Shown here in pieces: positions 1 to 7,834 of a stretch of DNA of 64,000 nucleotides (position 1 is the first letter of the stretch; each line of letters opens with the position of its first letter). The DNA comes from a bacterium D16-50 (GTDB taxonomy: Bacteria > Bacillota > Clostridia > Lachnospirales > Lachnospiraceae): the NCBI GenBank assembly GCA_003612485.1, contig RAZA01000012.1, forward strand, positions 1-64,000, read 5' to 3'. The notes beneath the pieces are model-generated. The model did no database searches and was not told the origin of the DNA. It saw nothing but the letters and a program-made list of their open reading frames with translations. Position numbers and translations under genes: made by a program.

Positions 1-213
1 CAACCTGTTGTACATATCTGAATCTTACTGGAAGGATTTTTTCCCATAGACACAGAAAAATTTACAGCCTCAATTGGAATGGTAACGGTCAGCGGCTTTA
101 TAGAACTTTCCTGTCACCGCTGGATTCAGCTCTCGGCGGCGTCTGCCGGAGGCTCAGCCCAGCTGTGGCAGGGCATTGCCTGTTTTTCCCGTTGTTTGTT
201 ATGCTGCCTATAC
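1..213. other. Unassigned left edge
   Basis: I see no convincing gene here. The stretch lies just downstream (in minus-strand sense) of the IS110 transposase fragment and probably contains the end of that element and flanking DNA, but no terminal repeat can be defined because the window starts here. Confidence 0.4.
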
Positions 214-711
214 CTATGGTTTCCTGATGTCGCCCAGCAGCTTCTCCGGGTCATGCTCTACACCTTTTGTGAGAATCGTATAAAATATCCTTAGTATCTT
301 GCAGGCTACCGCCACTACCGACTGCATCTTTTTGAGCGGGTTCTCTTTCCTCGTTCGGTAATACTCGTGTATCTCCCGAAACTCTGCATTCTTCCCCACC
401 AGCGATACCGCGGCCTCATACAGTACATATCTCAGACGTTTCCGCCCACGGCAGCTGATCCGGCTTTCCCCATTATGTATCCCGAGAAGAACCTGCGCGC
501 CTATCCCGGTACGGTCCGCGGCACGGCCGAATGGGATTCTACCTATAAGGTCAGGGTAAATGTTGAGAAGGCAATCAACCATTTCAAGGACAGTTTCTGT
601 GTTGCCGGGCGTAAAACACAGAATGAAAAAACGCTTCATGCCGACCTGCTTCTCGCCGGGATTGCCCAGCTTATTACTGTAATGGTGGCTGATAAACTGC
701 ACAGGCATCAA
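214..711 (-). pseudogene. IS110-family transposase, C-terminal remnant
   Basis: The last ~75 residues carry the conserved IS110/IS116/IS902 C-terminal block: RGRKRLRYVLYEAA, then KNAEFREIHEYY, TRKENPLKKMQS and a CKILRIFY segment. That domain holds the transposase's DNA-binding and catalytic serine region. The N-terminal DEDD (RuvC-like) half expected for a ~400-aa IS110 transposase is missing. The first ~85 residues of the open frame do not read as IS110 and are probably frame-shifted sequence. I therefore call it a broken fragment with no activity. It marks the left side of a region that has taken several mobile-element hits. Confidence 0.75.
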
Positions 712-1086
712 TATGTCCGCAGTTTAAAACCTTTGATTGCATAACCTTACATACCGCATACCGTTTCACGGGCAGATATCCTTATCTGTTTTGTTTTCAT
801 GTCTTAAAATCCTTGTTATCCACATCCATCTCCTGTAAGTCCGGCTCAACCGGGCCTTTGCCCTATTGGAATCAAGATTTTGAGCTTGTTCCGCAATTAC
901 CTAGGATTCCGTGCAAAAAAATAGCAGGAAATCTTTTCAGATTTCCTGCGTGGGTGTGCCGCTGGTAGGCGGCGAATTATTCAGTTTTTTGATAGGCTGC
1001 CAGTTCGACAAACTGGAATTTGTTCTATTCTGCGAGCTGAATTTTCACTGTATATGGGAAAAATCCAATTCAGACAATATATTTTA
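712..1086. other. Intergenic region between IS110 remnant and methyltransferase
   Basis: About 375 bases with no gene. The recognisable elements are the minus-strand terminator at 914-949 and a small hairpin at about 990-1006 (CCAGTT/AACTGG). Confidence 0.5.
914..949 (-). terminator. Rho-independent terminator, minus strand
   Basis: A perfect 10-bp stem (GCAGGAAATC, 924-933, pairing with 940-949) has a 6-nt loop. On the minus strand it is followed by a run of seven T's (915-921 as A's on plus). It would end the transcript of the methyltransferase gene at 1087-1842. Confidence 0.75.
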
Positions 1087-1842
1087 TTAAAGACCTTTTA
1101 CTGCTCTAGTCGCAATAAAGCACGGTACGTTATGTTCATGCAAATTCCCCTCACCATTTGTATCTTCATATAAATCCGTCAGTCTGAATCCGGCCTTCAA
1201 TTGACCACCAATTTGTTCTTCCAACGTATGGGAAAATTGTATGCCATCATTGTTTTTCATGGAAATCTCATACAGTTTCTTATCTTTCAAGGGATTATAT
1301 GGAAGCGCGTATGCGATTGTGGTTTCTGTTTCATCAAAAAGATAATTGATGCCTACATCAAATCCGCCAATCAATACGCCGCCCTTCTTCAAAATACGAT
1401 AACATTCCCTAAAAATCGGTTCAACTTCTTCCACATAACAATTAGAAACTGGATGAAAAATTATGTCAAAGCTTTCATCTTCAAATGGCAATGGTTTTGT
1501 CATATCGCCTTGAATGACCTTAATAGAATATCCTTCTCTATCAGCTACCTGCCGTTCGCTTTTACATTGTTCCTTAGAATAATCCAGTACTGTACATTCT
1601 GCTCCTAATGCCACAAAAACAGGCATCTGTTGACCGCCGCCCGAAGCCAGGCCAAACACCTTTTTACCCTTCAGATTTCCAAACCATTCATGAGGTACGG
1701 GCTTCGTTGGCGTCAAAACCACATCCCATTTGCCTTTCGCTGCTTCAATATAAATTTCATGTGAAATCGGCTGTCCCCAAATCCATCCTTTTTTACACCA
1801 AGAATCAATAACTTCTGAATTAATTGTTTGATAATCGTTCAT
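1087..1842 (-). CDS. Class I SAM-dependent methyltransferase
   Basis: A 251-aa Rossmann-fold methyltransferase. The SAM-binding motif I reads VFGLASGGGQQ (about residues 61-71). It is followed by an acidic residue after strand 2 (VLDYS), the GDM loop of motif III (IQGDMTKPLPF) and the motif IV/post-IV region FDIIFHPVSN with ILKKGGVL. The substrate cannot be told; the family includes small-molecule and protein methyltransferases. It is monocistronic on the minus strand, with a good ribosome site upstream (AGGAG before 1842) and a strong terminator downstream at 914-949. Neighbours are mobile-element debris, so it is probably accessory cargo. The methyltransferase fold is quite certain; the role is unknown. 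Confidence 0.8.
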   Translation of the reverse strand: MNDYQTINSEVIDSWCKKGWIWGQPISHEIYIEAAKGKWDVVLTPTKPVPHEWFGNLKGKKVFGLASGGGQQMPVFVALGAECTVLDYSKEQCKSERQVADREGYSIKVIQGDMTKPLPFEDESFDIIFHPVSNCYVEEVEPIFRECYRILKKGGVLIGGFDVGINYLFDETETTIAYALPYNPLKDKKLYEISMKNNDGIQFSHTLEEQIGGQLKAGFRLTDLYEDTNGEGNLHEHNVPCFIATRAVKGL

Positions 1843-2006
1843 GATAACTCCTCCTAAATAAAAACTAACTCACGTTCAAATCCCGATTGTGATTTGATGA
1901 TTTTTAAGGGAAACAAAATCGCATAAAACATTATAACTCAAAACATATGGGAATTGTAAACTGATTGAAATGTTTTCAAAAAATTAATGAAAAGAGGACA
2001 GATAAA

Positions 2007-2198
2007 ATGAATATGATTTACGCAACATACAATATCCACCATAACAGCATTGACGTATATACTCATGCTGGCTATTTCTTGAGGATAGACTGTGGCAAAG
2101 CGGAGGAAGGCTTGAAAACCACTCCCTGTTCTGAATGTGCCTTGAACGCTTTGGCAATAGATGAGCCGTTTGAATATGCGAGATATACTATACCTTGA
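2007..2198 (+). CDS. Small DUF6061-like hypothetical protein
   Basis: A 63-aa open frame starting at the ATG preceded by AGAGGAC at 2007; an upstream in-frame ATG at 1965 has no ribosome site. The sequence (IYATYNIHHNSIDVYTHAGY near the N-terminus) resembles the short DUF6061 proteins found on Clostridia mobile elements. Those are usually a little longer, so this copy may be C-terminally truncated. No catalytic motif or membrane segment is visible. It is divergent from the methyltransferase gene and just upstream of the IS256 element. The function is unknown. Confidence 0.45.
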   Translation: MNMIYATYNIHHNSIDVYTHAGYFLRIDCGKAEEGLKTTPCSECALNALAIDEPFEYARYTIP

Positions 2199-2376
2199 GG
2201 GAAATATGCAGATGTGGGTGGATGCGGAAGACAGCCTTGAACTGTGGTAGTTCCCGAATTCGGGGGGAATTAAATCACTTCAAAATCTTTGTAGTCGGGT
2301 TTGTCAAGTAAAATGTGTAAGTTTTTATATTTTCCCTTACCGGCAGTTTTATGGCTGCCGGTTTTGTACGTCAGAA

Positions 2377-3636
2377 TCAGTATTGTTCGTATTTCATTAT
2401 GCGTGCCTGCATCTTTTCATCCATTGCAAGCTGGTTACGTACCATTGCCCAGTTTGCAATAGGACGGCCATTCCATTTCTTATATAATTCTACAATCCGA
2501 AGGTAGAAGGCCTTACGCACGGCATCCTCGTTGGGGAACGCCCCTTTCTTCGTGACCTTGCGGAAGCTGGAATTGACTGATTCTATGGCGTTTATTGTAT
2601 ACATCACCTTCCTCACCGCGCTTCCGTAACTGTAAAGCCGGGCACCGTGCTGCCAGTTGCGCACCCACACATCCACCGCGCCGGGATACTGGCCCCATGC
2701 CTGCTTAAAACGCTCAGATTCCGCTTCCGCCGCTTTCAGGCTGGGGGCGCCGTATACCTTCTTCAGTTGCGCTGTATATGCCTTGTAATCTTTTGACGGG
2801 ATGTATCTGATGGAACTGCGGATCAGATGCACGATGCAGCGCTGTTCAGCCACATCTTTAAAGATGCTCCTTGCCCCTTCCTCCAGCCCTGACACGCCAT
2901 CCATGCTGATGAACAGCACATCCTCCACGCCCCTTGCCCGGATCTCGTCAAATATCTGCATCCTGTAATGTTTCCCCCCGGACTCCCCGGTCCAAAGCCC
3001 CAGCACATCCTTTATCCCATTCACATCATAACCCAGGACCACATAGACTGCACAGTTTTTCGTCTCCGTTTCTTTGCGGATGGTAACATAAATACAGTCT
3101 ACAAAGAGAAATGTGTAGAACTTTCTTAGAGGCCGGTCCTGCCATTCTTCCGCTGTTTCGATCACCCGGTCTGTGATTGTTGAGATGGTCCCATGGGAAA
3201 TATCAAATCCGTATATGTCTTCTACAGTATCGGCGATGTCGCGCTGGCTCATGCCTCTCGCATACATGGACAGTACCTTGTCCTCAGTCCCGCTTACATC
3301 CTTTGTGCGTTTGGGGATTGCTTTCGGCCCAAAGCTGCCGTTACGGTTCCTGGGTACGGAAACGTCCAGCTTTCCATAGGTACTATTGACAGATTTATGG
3401 GAATAGCCGTTACGTCTGTTGGCAGTATCCTTTTCCCCGCGTTCATTGTTTCCATATCCCAGATGGGAATCCATTTCCCCCTGAAGCATGGCTTCAAACA
3501 TCGGGCCGAAGATATCCCTGATGGCATCCTGCATTTCTTCCCTTGTCTGCGGCTGGTATTCCTCCATAATTGCCTGCGCAATTCCTGCTCCTTTTGTGTT
3601 CTGTCTGTTTCTTCGTGCCATAAGTGCTGTACCCAT
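2377..3636 (-). CDS. IS256-family transposase (DDE, mutator type)
   Basis: A 419-aa full-length transposase of the IS256/mutator family. Diagnostic segments are the N-terminal GEMDSHLGY block, the RNRNGSFGPKAIPK segment, YARGMSQRDIADTV (helix-turn-helix-like), and the catalytic D region (FLFVDCIYVTIRKE). Then come VLFISMDGVSGLEEG with the second Asp, CIVHLIRSS (the family C/DxxH motif) and the C-terminal catalytic Glu region TINAIESVNSSFRK. All three acidic catalytic positions appear to be present, so the element may be active. The start at 3636 has an AAAGGA ribosome site; an internal ATG at 3621 is possible. It is transcribed opposite to the glycan operon. Confidence 0.93.
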   Translation of the reverse strand: MGTALMARRNRQNTKGAGIAQAIMEEYQPQTREEMQDAIRDIFGPMFEAMLQGEMDSHLGYGNNERGEKDTANRRNGYSHKSVNSTYGKLDVSVPRNRNGSFGPKAIPKRTKDVSGTEDKVLSMYARGMSQRDIADTVEDIYGFDISHGTISTITDRVIETAEEWQDRPLRKFYTFLFVDCIYVTIRKETETKNCAVYVVLGYDVNGIKDVLGLWTGESGGKHYRMQIFDEIRARGVEDVLFISMDGVSGLEEGARSIFKDVAEQRCIVHLIRSSIRYIPSKDYKAYTAQLKKVYGAPSLKAAEAESERFKQAWGQYPGAVDVWVRNWQHGARLYSYGSAVRKVMYTINAIESVNSSFRKVTKKGAFPNEDAVRKAFYLRIVELYKKWNGRPIANWAMVRNQLAMDEKMQARIMKYEQY

Positions 3637-3681
3637 CCTTTTTCTTCATCCTTTCTTCGAGTGTAGCACGCCTTACACAGA

Positions 3682-3735
3682 AAAATAAAGTGTGTAGTTA
3701 GATTTGCTGTATTTCTAACTTACACACTTTATTTT
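3682..3735. repeat. Near-perfect 21-bp inverted repeat at IS256 right end
   Basis: Left arm 3682-3702 and right arm 3714-3735 are complementary over 21 bp apart from one unpaired T, with an 11-nt loop. Lying just upstream of the transposase start and containing the terminal repeat, it could block inward read-through transcription or translation, as such hairpins do in other IS elements. Confidence 0.7.
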
Positions 3736-3770
3736 ACACTCCCGAAATTTTATAACTGCATACATATTTC

Positions 3771-4391
3771 TTAAAAGATGATAGACCTTATCTCTTTTAA
3801 TTGTTCTTCTGATGTACACGCATAAAGTACTTGTGCTGATGTCTTTTCTCTATGCACACTAATTACCTCATCACTGCTATTTCCATAAAACGTAGGCCAC
3901 TTTGCAAGATTGTATCGCTTTAGTGTAAATTTTCTCTCAATTTTCTCTATTTGTTGAAATGTACACATGAAACTACCCTTACTGTTGTATGGCAAACAAA
4001 ACAATGCCTGCCAATAAGCCATTACATACAAAAATTCCTCCAAAGTTTCACTGTCTAATACATCACATACAGAAGCACCATCTGAGTAGCGACGATATAC
4101 TGGCGGATTGTCTGATTCCATCTTTTCCATATCAATATACCAATACAATGGATCGTTCATTGATTTATAAAAGCAAAGGTAGTCACCATAGATTAAAAAA
4201 TCAAGTTTTCCTGGTGAGCATAAACAATAACCCGTTTGATTTAAGCCAGGATGTTTTCCTAATTGACGATAATATTCCACCAAAACAGTTGGCAGTTTAC
4301 CAAACTTTTTAACCGCCTTTGCAATTACTCCCTTAGAATAGCCAATATCACCATCAATATGGTATAGCTTTCTAATTTCCATAAAATCCAT
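3771..4391 (-). CDS. SMI1/KNR4 (SUKH)-like immunity protein
   Basis: A 206-aa protein starting at the ATG at 4391, which follows a good AGAGGAG site; the open frame extends further upstream, but without coding character. The layout fits the SMI1/KNR4-SUKH superfamily: an N-terminal basic helix, LPTVLVEYYRQLGKHPGLNQ, a short beta-rich stretch with IYGDYLCFYKS, and the YWYIDM and SLEEFLYVMAYWQ-like segments with an aromatic-rich C-terminal half. These are known mainly as immunity proteins against polymorphic toxins. No cognate toxin gene is visible next to it, so it is an orphan between an IS256 copy and an ISLre2 remnant. The family call is moderate; it could be another small barrel-like hypothetical protein. 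Confidence 0.5.
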   Translation of the reverse strand: MDFMEIRKLYHIDGDIGYSKGVIAKAVKKFGKLPTVLVEYYRQLGKHPGLNQTGYCLCSPGKLDFLIYGDYLCFYKSMNDPLYWYIDMEKMESDNPPVYRRYSDGASVCDVLDSETLEEFLYVMAYWQALFCLPYNSKGSFMCTFQQIEKIERKFTLKRYNLAKWPTFYGNSSDEVISVHREKTSAQVLYACTSEEQLKEIRSIIF

Positions 4392-4709
4392 AACATTAAC
4401 ACTCCTCTTTCTTAATTTCTTATACACTTTATTATTAATCCAGATTTGTCGTTTTGTACTGGGGAAAATTATACCATGCCCAATTATGAAAAACAATCCG
4501 CGTTCTACGTTCGTTCCGACTATCCAGACGGTCAAGGGACGAGTAGTATTTTTTCGCATAGTGCGCGAAAAAATACTACTCTCAAACCCTTGACCGTCTG
4601 GATTTTTGCCGCTGCCATTTCGCCGCCGAAAACGGGGACCAGGATACCGGAGCCGGGAGAAGGGACCATCTATAAAGGGATGGGGATATAGGAAAGCCAG
4701 AACTGTACG
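4392..4709. other. Intergenic region with giant hairpin
   Basis: No gene is seen. The stretch is dominated by the bipartite inverted repeat at 4522-4603, described separately. Confidence 0.5.
4522..4603. repeat. Bipartite 17+17-bp inverted repeat (giant hairpin)
   Basis: The outer arms 4522-4538 and 4587-4603 are perfectly complementary over 17 bp (ATCCAGACGGTCAAGGG). The inner arms 4541-4557 and 4565-4581 are perfectly complementary over another 17 bp (GAGTAGTATTTTTTCGC). A 2/5-nt interior loop separates the two stems and the apical loop is 7 nt. No terminator-like U-tract follows. It resembles a folded repeat element, a non-autonomous transposable element or an IS end rather than a normal regulatory hairpin. 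Confidence 0.85.
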
Positions 4710-5012
4710 GTGGTCATACTGCGGATGAAGCATCGACGGATGAGGTGGTCGGTAAAAGGAGCGGATAATCTGGCAAAGGTCTTGCACCGTAAAGAGAACC
4801 GGGAACTGGTGGAAACCATAGACAGATGCACAGATGGCCTTATTTTCACAATGCAGATGCAGGAAATCATAGGAACGTTGAGTGCTGCCAAGGCACCAAA
4901 GAAAGATGGGAAAGGAAATATATATGCGGACATGATAAACCATCATATGCCAATGCTTGATGCTATGCAGACAGCATCAAGGAAAGCATTTAAGAGGTCA
5001 TTTGGCTATTAG
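4710..5012 (+). pseudogene. ISLre2/UPF0236-family transposase, C-terminal remnant
   Basis: This ~100-residue open frame looks like the C-terminal tail of an ISLre2 (UPF0236) transposase. The segments MRWSVKGADNLAKVL and AKAPKKDGKGNIYADMI match the end of that family. The ~350 upstream residues that carry the active site are absent. It is a relic of an earlier insertion and is itself close to the later ISAs1 insertion. Confidence 0.65.
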
Positions 5013-5100
5013 CAGGAACGAAAGAAAATATCCTGAAGAAGCAGCATATAAGATGTCATTCAGAAAACAGTAGGAAAGTTGCCAATGAACACTTGACACA

Positions 5101-5110
5101 AACTGCTCAA
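5101..5110. repeat. Target-site duplication, left copy (ISAs1 element)
   Basis: AACTGCTCAA at 5101-5110 is repeated exactly at 6367-6376 on the other side of the element, giving a 10-bp direct repeat immediately outside the terminal inverted repeats. Confidence 0.9.
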
Positions 5111-6366
5111 CACGACAAACGCATGAGTAAATAAAATGTGAACAAACTGCTCCATTATCCGTTATAATGGAAATAAAAACGGAGATGGTGATATGGAGCA
5201 GTTACTGGAATGGATGGAGATCATCGAGGATGTCAGGCAGCACAGAAAAGTACGCCACAGTATAAAGGATATTTTGGTCATTGTGCTTTTTGCAACACTT
5301 GCCAATGCGGACACATGGGAGCAGATCGCAGATTTTGCACTGTGGAACGAGGGGTATCTGAGACAGTATATCGAATTGAAGAATGGAGTTCCGTCTCACG
5401 ATACCATACAGCGCGTTATGGGGATGATACGCCCGGAGAATCTGCAGCAGCTTCAGCGGAAATGGCAGGGATTGCTGGACAGCAATGAAGGGGAAAAGCT
5501 GAAAAAAATCATCTGTGTGGATGGGAAAACCATGCGTTCCAATAAAAGGGAAGGGACAAAACCATGCCATATCGTTTCTGTCTGGAGCAGGGAAGACGGA
5601 TACTGTCTGGGGCAGAAAGCAGTGGAAGAAAAAAGTAATGAGATCACGGCAATCCCCAAAGTGCTGGAAAGCATAGAGATAAAAGGGCAGGTTGTAACCA
5701 TTGATGCGATGGGGACGCAGACGGCAGTCGCGGAAACAATCCGGAAGAGGCATGCAGATTATGTGCTGGCAGTAAAGGGAAACCAGGGAAATCTGGAAAC
5801 GGACATACGCCAGTATTTTGAAGATCAGCAGATATGTGAAGAACTAAAGAAAGGGAGCGGGTATAAAAAAACAACAGAGAAAGGGCACGGTCAGATAGAG
5901 ATAAGGGAGTACTACCAAACGGAAGAGACGGCGTGGATGTACCAGAAAAAACAGTGGAAGGGGCTGAAAAGCATAGGGATGGAGAAGAAAACCATCCGGA
6001 AGGGAGAAACAGAGAAAGAGGAATACCGGTATTATATCAGCAGCCTTTGTGAAGACATCGAACTGTTCAGCCGGGCAGTACGGGGACACTGGGCAGTGGA
6101 AAGTATGCATTGGCATCTGGATGTGACATTTAAGGAGGATGCAAATACCACACTGGATAAAACAGCAGCGCAGAACCAGAACATCATCCGAAAATGGTGT
6201 CTGAGCATGTTGAAACTGATAGAGATAAGGGGAACGAAGATGTCACTAAGAAGGAAGCGGTTTAACATAAGCTTTGCACCGGCACAGTTTATCGAAGAAC
6301 TGATGAAAATTTAAAAATCCGCAATTTAGGATTTGAGTGGGAGTAAACATTCATGCGTTTGTCGTG
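5111..6366. mobile_element. ISAs1-family insertion sequence, 1,256 bp
   Basis: It is bounded by perfect 16-bp terminal inverted repeats (CACGACAAACGCATGA at 5111-5126; complement at 6351-6366) and flanked by a 10-bp direct duplication of target DNA. It contains a single intact transposase. Intact ends and an unmutated duplication indicate a recent, complete insertion. It lies only ~20 bp upstream of the glycan operon promoter. Confidence 0.92.
5193..6314 (+). CDS. ISAs1-family transposase
   Basis: A 373-aa full-length DDE transposase. The typical ISAs1 layout is present: an N-terminal H-repeat-associated domain (VRHSIKDILVIVLFATLAN), then IICVDGKTMRSNK with the first catalytic Asp, VVTIDAMGTQ with the second, and ADYVLAVKGNQ. 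The C-terminal VRGHWAVESMHWHLDVTF carries the catalytic Glu. The start ATG at 5193 follows a GGAGATGG ribosome site. No frameshift is seen, so the element is probably transposition-competent. Confidence 0.95.
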   Translation: MEQLLEWMEIIEDVRQHRKVRHSIKDILVIVLFATLANADTWEQIADFALWNEGYLRQYIELKNGVPSHDTIQRVMGMIRPENLQQLQRKWQGLLDSNEGEKLKKIICVDGKTMRSNKREGTKPCHIVSVWSREDGYCLGQKAVEEKSNEITAIPKVLESIEIKGQVVTIDAMGTQTAVAETIRKRHADYVLAVKGNQGNLETDIRQYFEDQQICEELKKGSGYKKTTEKGHGQIEIREYYQTEETAWMYQKKQWKGLKSIGMEKKTIRKGETEKEEYRYYISSLCEDIELFSRAVRGHWAVESMHWHLDVTFKEDANTTLDKTAAQNQNIIRKWCLSMLKLIEIRGTKMSLRRKRFNISFAPAQFIEELMKI

Positions 6367-6376
6367 AACTGCTCAA
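6367..6376. repeat. Target-site duplication, right copy (ISAs1 element)
   Basis: An exact copy of the 10-bp sequence AACTGCTCAA at 5101-5110. The sequence resumes into the operon promoter region. Confidence 0.9.
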
Positions 6377-6385
6377 AGCAGATTC

Positions 6386-6414
6386 TTGCAATGAGGGTGT
6401 TTCTATGCTATAAT
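6386..6414 (+). promoter_or_regulatory. Sigma-A promoter of the glycan operon (extended -10)
   Basis: TTGCAA (6386-6391), a 17-nt spacer, and a consensus TATAAT (6409-6414) preceded by TGC, i.e. an extended -10. It lies 107 bp upstream of pseC and just downstream of the ISAs1 right end, so it survived the insertion. It is the only strong promoter seen before the long co-directional glycan gene block. Confidence 0.75.
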
Positions 6415-6520
6415 ACTACGATACTATATTTATGGATCGGGCAATATTTGGAGATATTAAAAGGGTGCGAAGTGCATGGTTTGGCAGAGTCTGGACGTAC
6501 CTTTTAGGGAAGGGAGATGG

Positions 6521-7720
6521 ATGTCCATGGAGCAGCTGGCGATTTTTGGGGGGACTCCCGTTAGGGAGGATCGTATATTTTACGGAAGGCAGTGCATAGA
6601 GCAGGATGATATAGAGGCTGTGGTGGAGACATTGAAGGGGGACTTGATCACCTGCGGCCCCAAGGTGGAGGCGCTGGAGACCCAGCTGTGTCAGGTCACC
6701 GGAGCAAAATACGCGGTTGTTGTGGCCAACGGCACGGCGGCCCTGCATCTGGCGGCTCTGGCGGCAGGGTTCGGGGAAGGGGATGAGGTGATAGTCAGCT
6801 CCATTACCTTTGCGGCTTCCGCCAACTGTGTGCTTTACTGCGGGGCAAAGCCTATGTTTGCGGATATCAGACCGGATACCTACAATATTGATCCGGAGTC
6901 TGTGCGTCGTCTGATCACACCGCGTACCAGAGGCATTGTGGCGGTGGACTTTACCGGGCAGGCGGTGGAGCATGACGCGCTCAGGGAGATTTGCAGGGAG
7001 CATGGGCTGGTCATGATTGAGGACGCTGCCCATGCCATCGGTACAAAGTACAAAGGGCAGCCCATCGGGAGCATTGCGGACATGACCTGCTTCAGCTTCC
7101 ATCCCGTGAAGACGGTAACGGGAGGAGAGGGCGGAGCTATAACTACCAATGACGAGGCGCTGTACCGCCGCCTGCTGCGGGTGCGCACCCACGGTATCAC
7201 CCGGAGTATGGATGAGATGGCGCATCCTACGGACGCCAAATGGTACAATGAGCAGGTGGAGCTGGGCTATAATTACCGCATGACGGACTTTCAGGCGGCG
7301 CTTCTGCTGAGCCAGCTGCACAAGCTGCCTAAGTTTGCCGCAAGGCGAAAAGAGATTGTGGAGCGGTATGACAGAGCATTTTCGCAGATGCCGGAGCTTG
7401 TGGTGCAGAAGGAGATCCCGGAGTCCGATACCACCAGACATTTGTATATATTGAGACTGAATCCGGATAGACTTAAATGTGACAGGAGGCAGTTCTTTGA
7501 CGCGATGTATGCGGAGAACACTTGCCCTCAGGTACATTATCTGCCGGTTTATTGGCATTCTTATTATGAAAAGCTGGGCTACGAGAGGGGGCTCTGCCCC
7601 AATGCAGAGAAGCTTTATGAGGAAATCATGAGCATTCCGCTCTATTACGGCTTGTCGGATGAGGATGTGGAGGATGTGATCAGGGCCGTAAAGAAAGTGG
7701 TGGCCTATTATAGAGCGTAA
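6521..7720 (+). CDS. pseC: PseC-type UDP-4-amino-4,6-dideoxy-AltNAc aminotransferase
   Basis: A 399-aa PLP enzyme of the DegT/DnrJ/EryC1/StrS family. In the pseudaminic-acid pathway PseC transfers an amino group to C4 of the 4-keto sugar made by PseB. The motifs fit PseC: VVANGTAALHLAALA, VIVSSITFAASANCVLY, IEDAAHAIGTKYKGQPIG, the PLP-lysine segment CFSFHPVKTVTGGEGGAI, and GYNYRMTDFQAALLLSQL. The start is the ATG at 6521 (or 6527) behind GGGAAGGGAG; the frame stays open upstream to 6476 without a ribosome site. It is the first gene after the operon promoter. No pseB lies upstream, where it is usually found, because mobile-element DNA begins there. Confidence 0.88.
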   Translation: MSMEQLAIFGGTPVREDRIFYGRQCIEQDDIEAVVETLKGDLITCGPKVEALETQLCQVTGAKYAVVVANGTAALHLAALAAGFGEGDEVIVSSITFAASANCVLYCGAKPMFADIRPDTYNIDPESVRRLITPRTRGIVAVDFTGQAVEHDALREICREHGLVMIEDAAHAIGTKYKGQPIGSIADMTCFSFHPVKTVTGGEGGAITTNDEALYRRLLRVRTHGITRSMDEMAHPTDAKWYNEQVELGYNYRMTDFQAALLLSQLHKLPKFAARRKEIVERYDRAFSQMPELVVQKEIPESDTTRHLYILRLNPDRLKCDRRQFFDAMYAENTCPQVHYLPVYWHSYYEKLGYERGLCPNAEKLYEEIMSIPLYYGLSDEDVEDVIRAVKKVVAYYRA

Positions 7721-7834
7721 GCTTGGCAGGACCAGAGGGCAGGGCGACGAGATCCATCAGGGCAGATGTATGTCCGATGAGCACCAAAGCAAGAGACGGC
7801 TTTGGGGGAGACAAGGCGGCATGGGGGACGTGAT

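Larger units (their letters stand above)
2302..3745. mobile_element. IS256-family insertion sequence
   Basis: The element encloses one complete transposase gene. Imperfect terminal inverted repeats are visible: about GTAAAATGTGTAAGTTTTT near 2308-2326 and its complement AACTTACACACTTTATTTTAC near 3717-3737. The exact ends and target duplication are not clear by eye, so the boundaries are approximate. A near-perfect hairpin sits at the right end (3682-3735). Confidence 0.7.
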
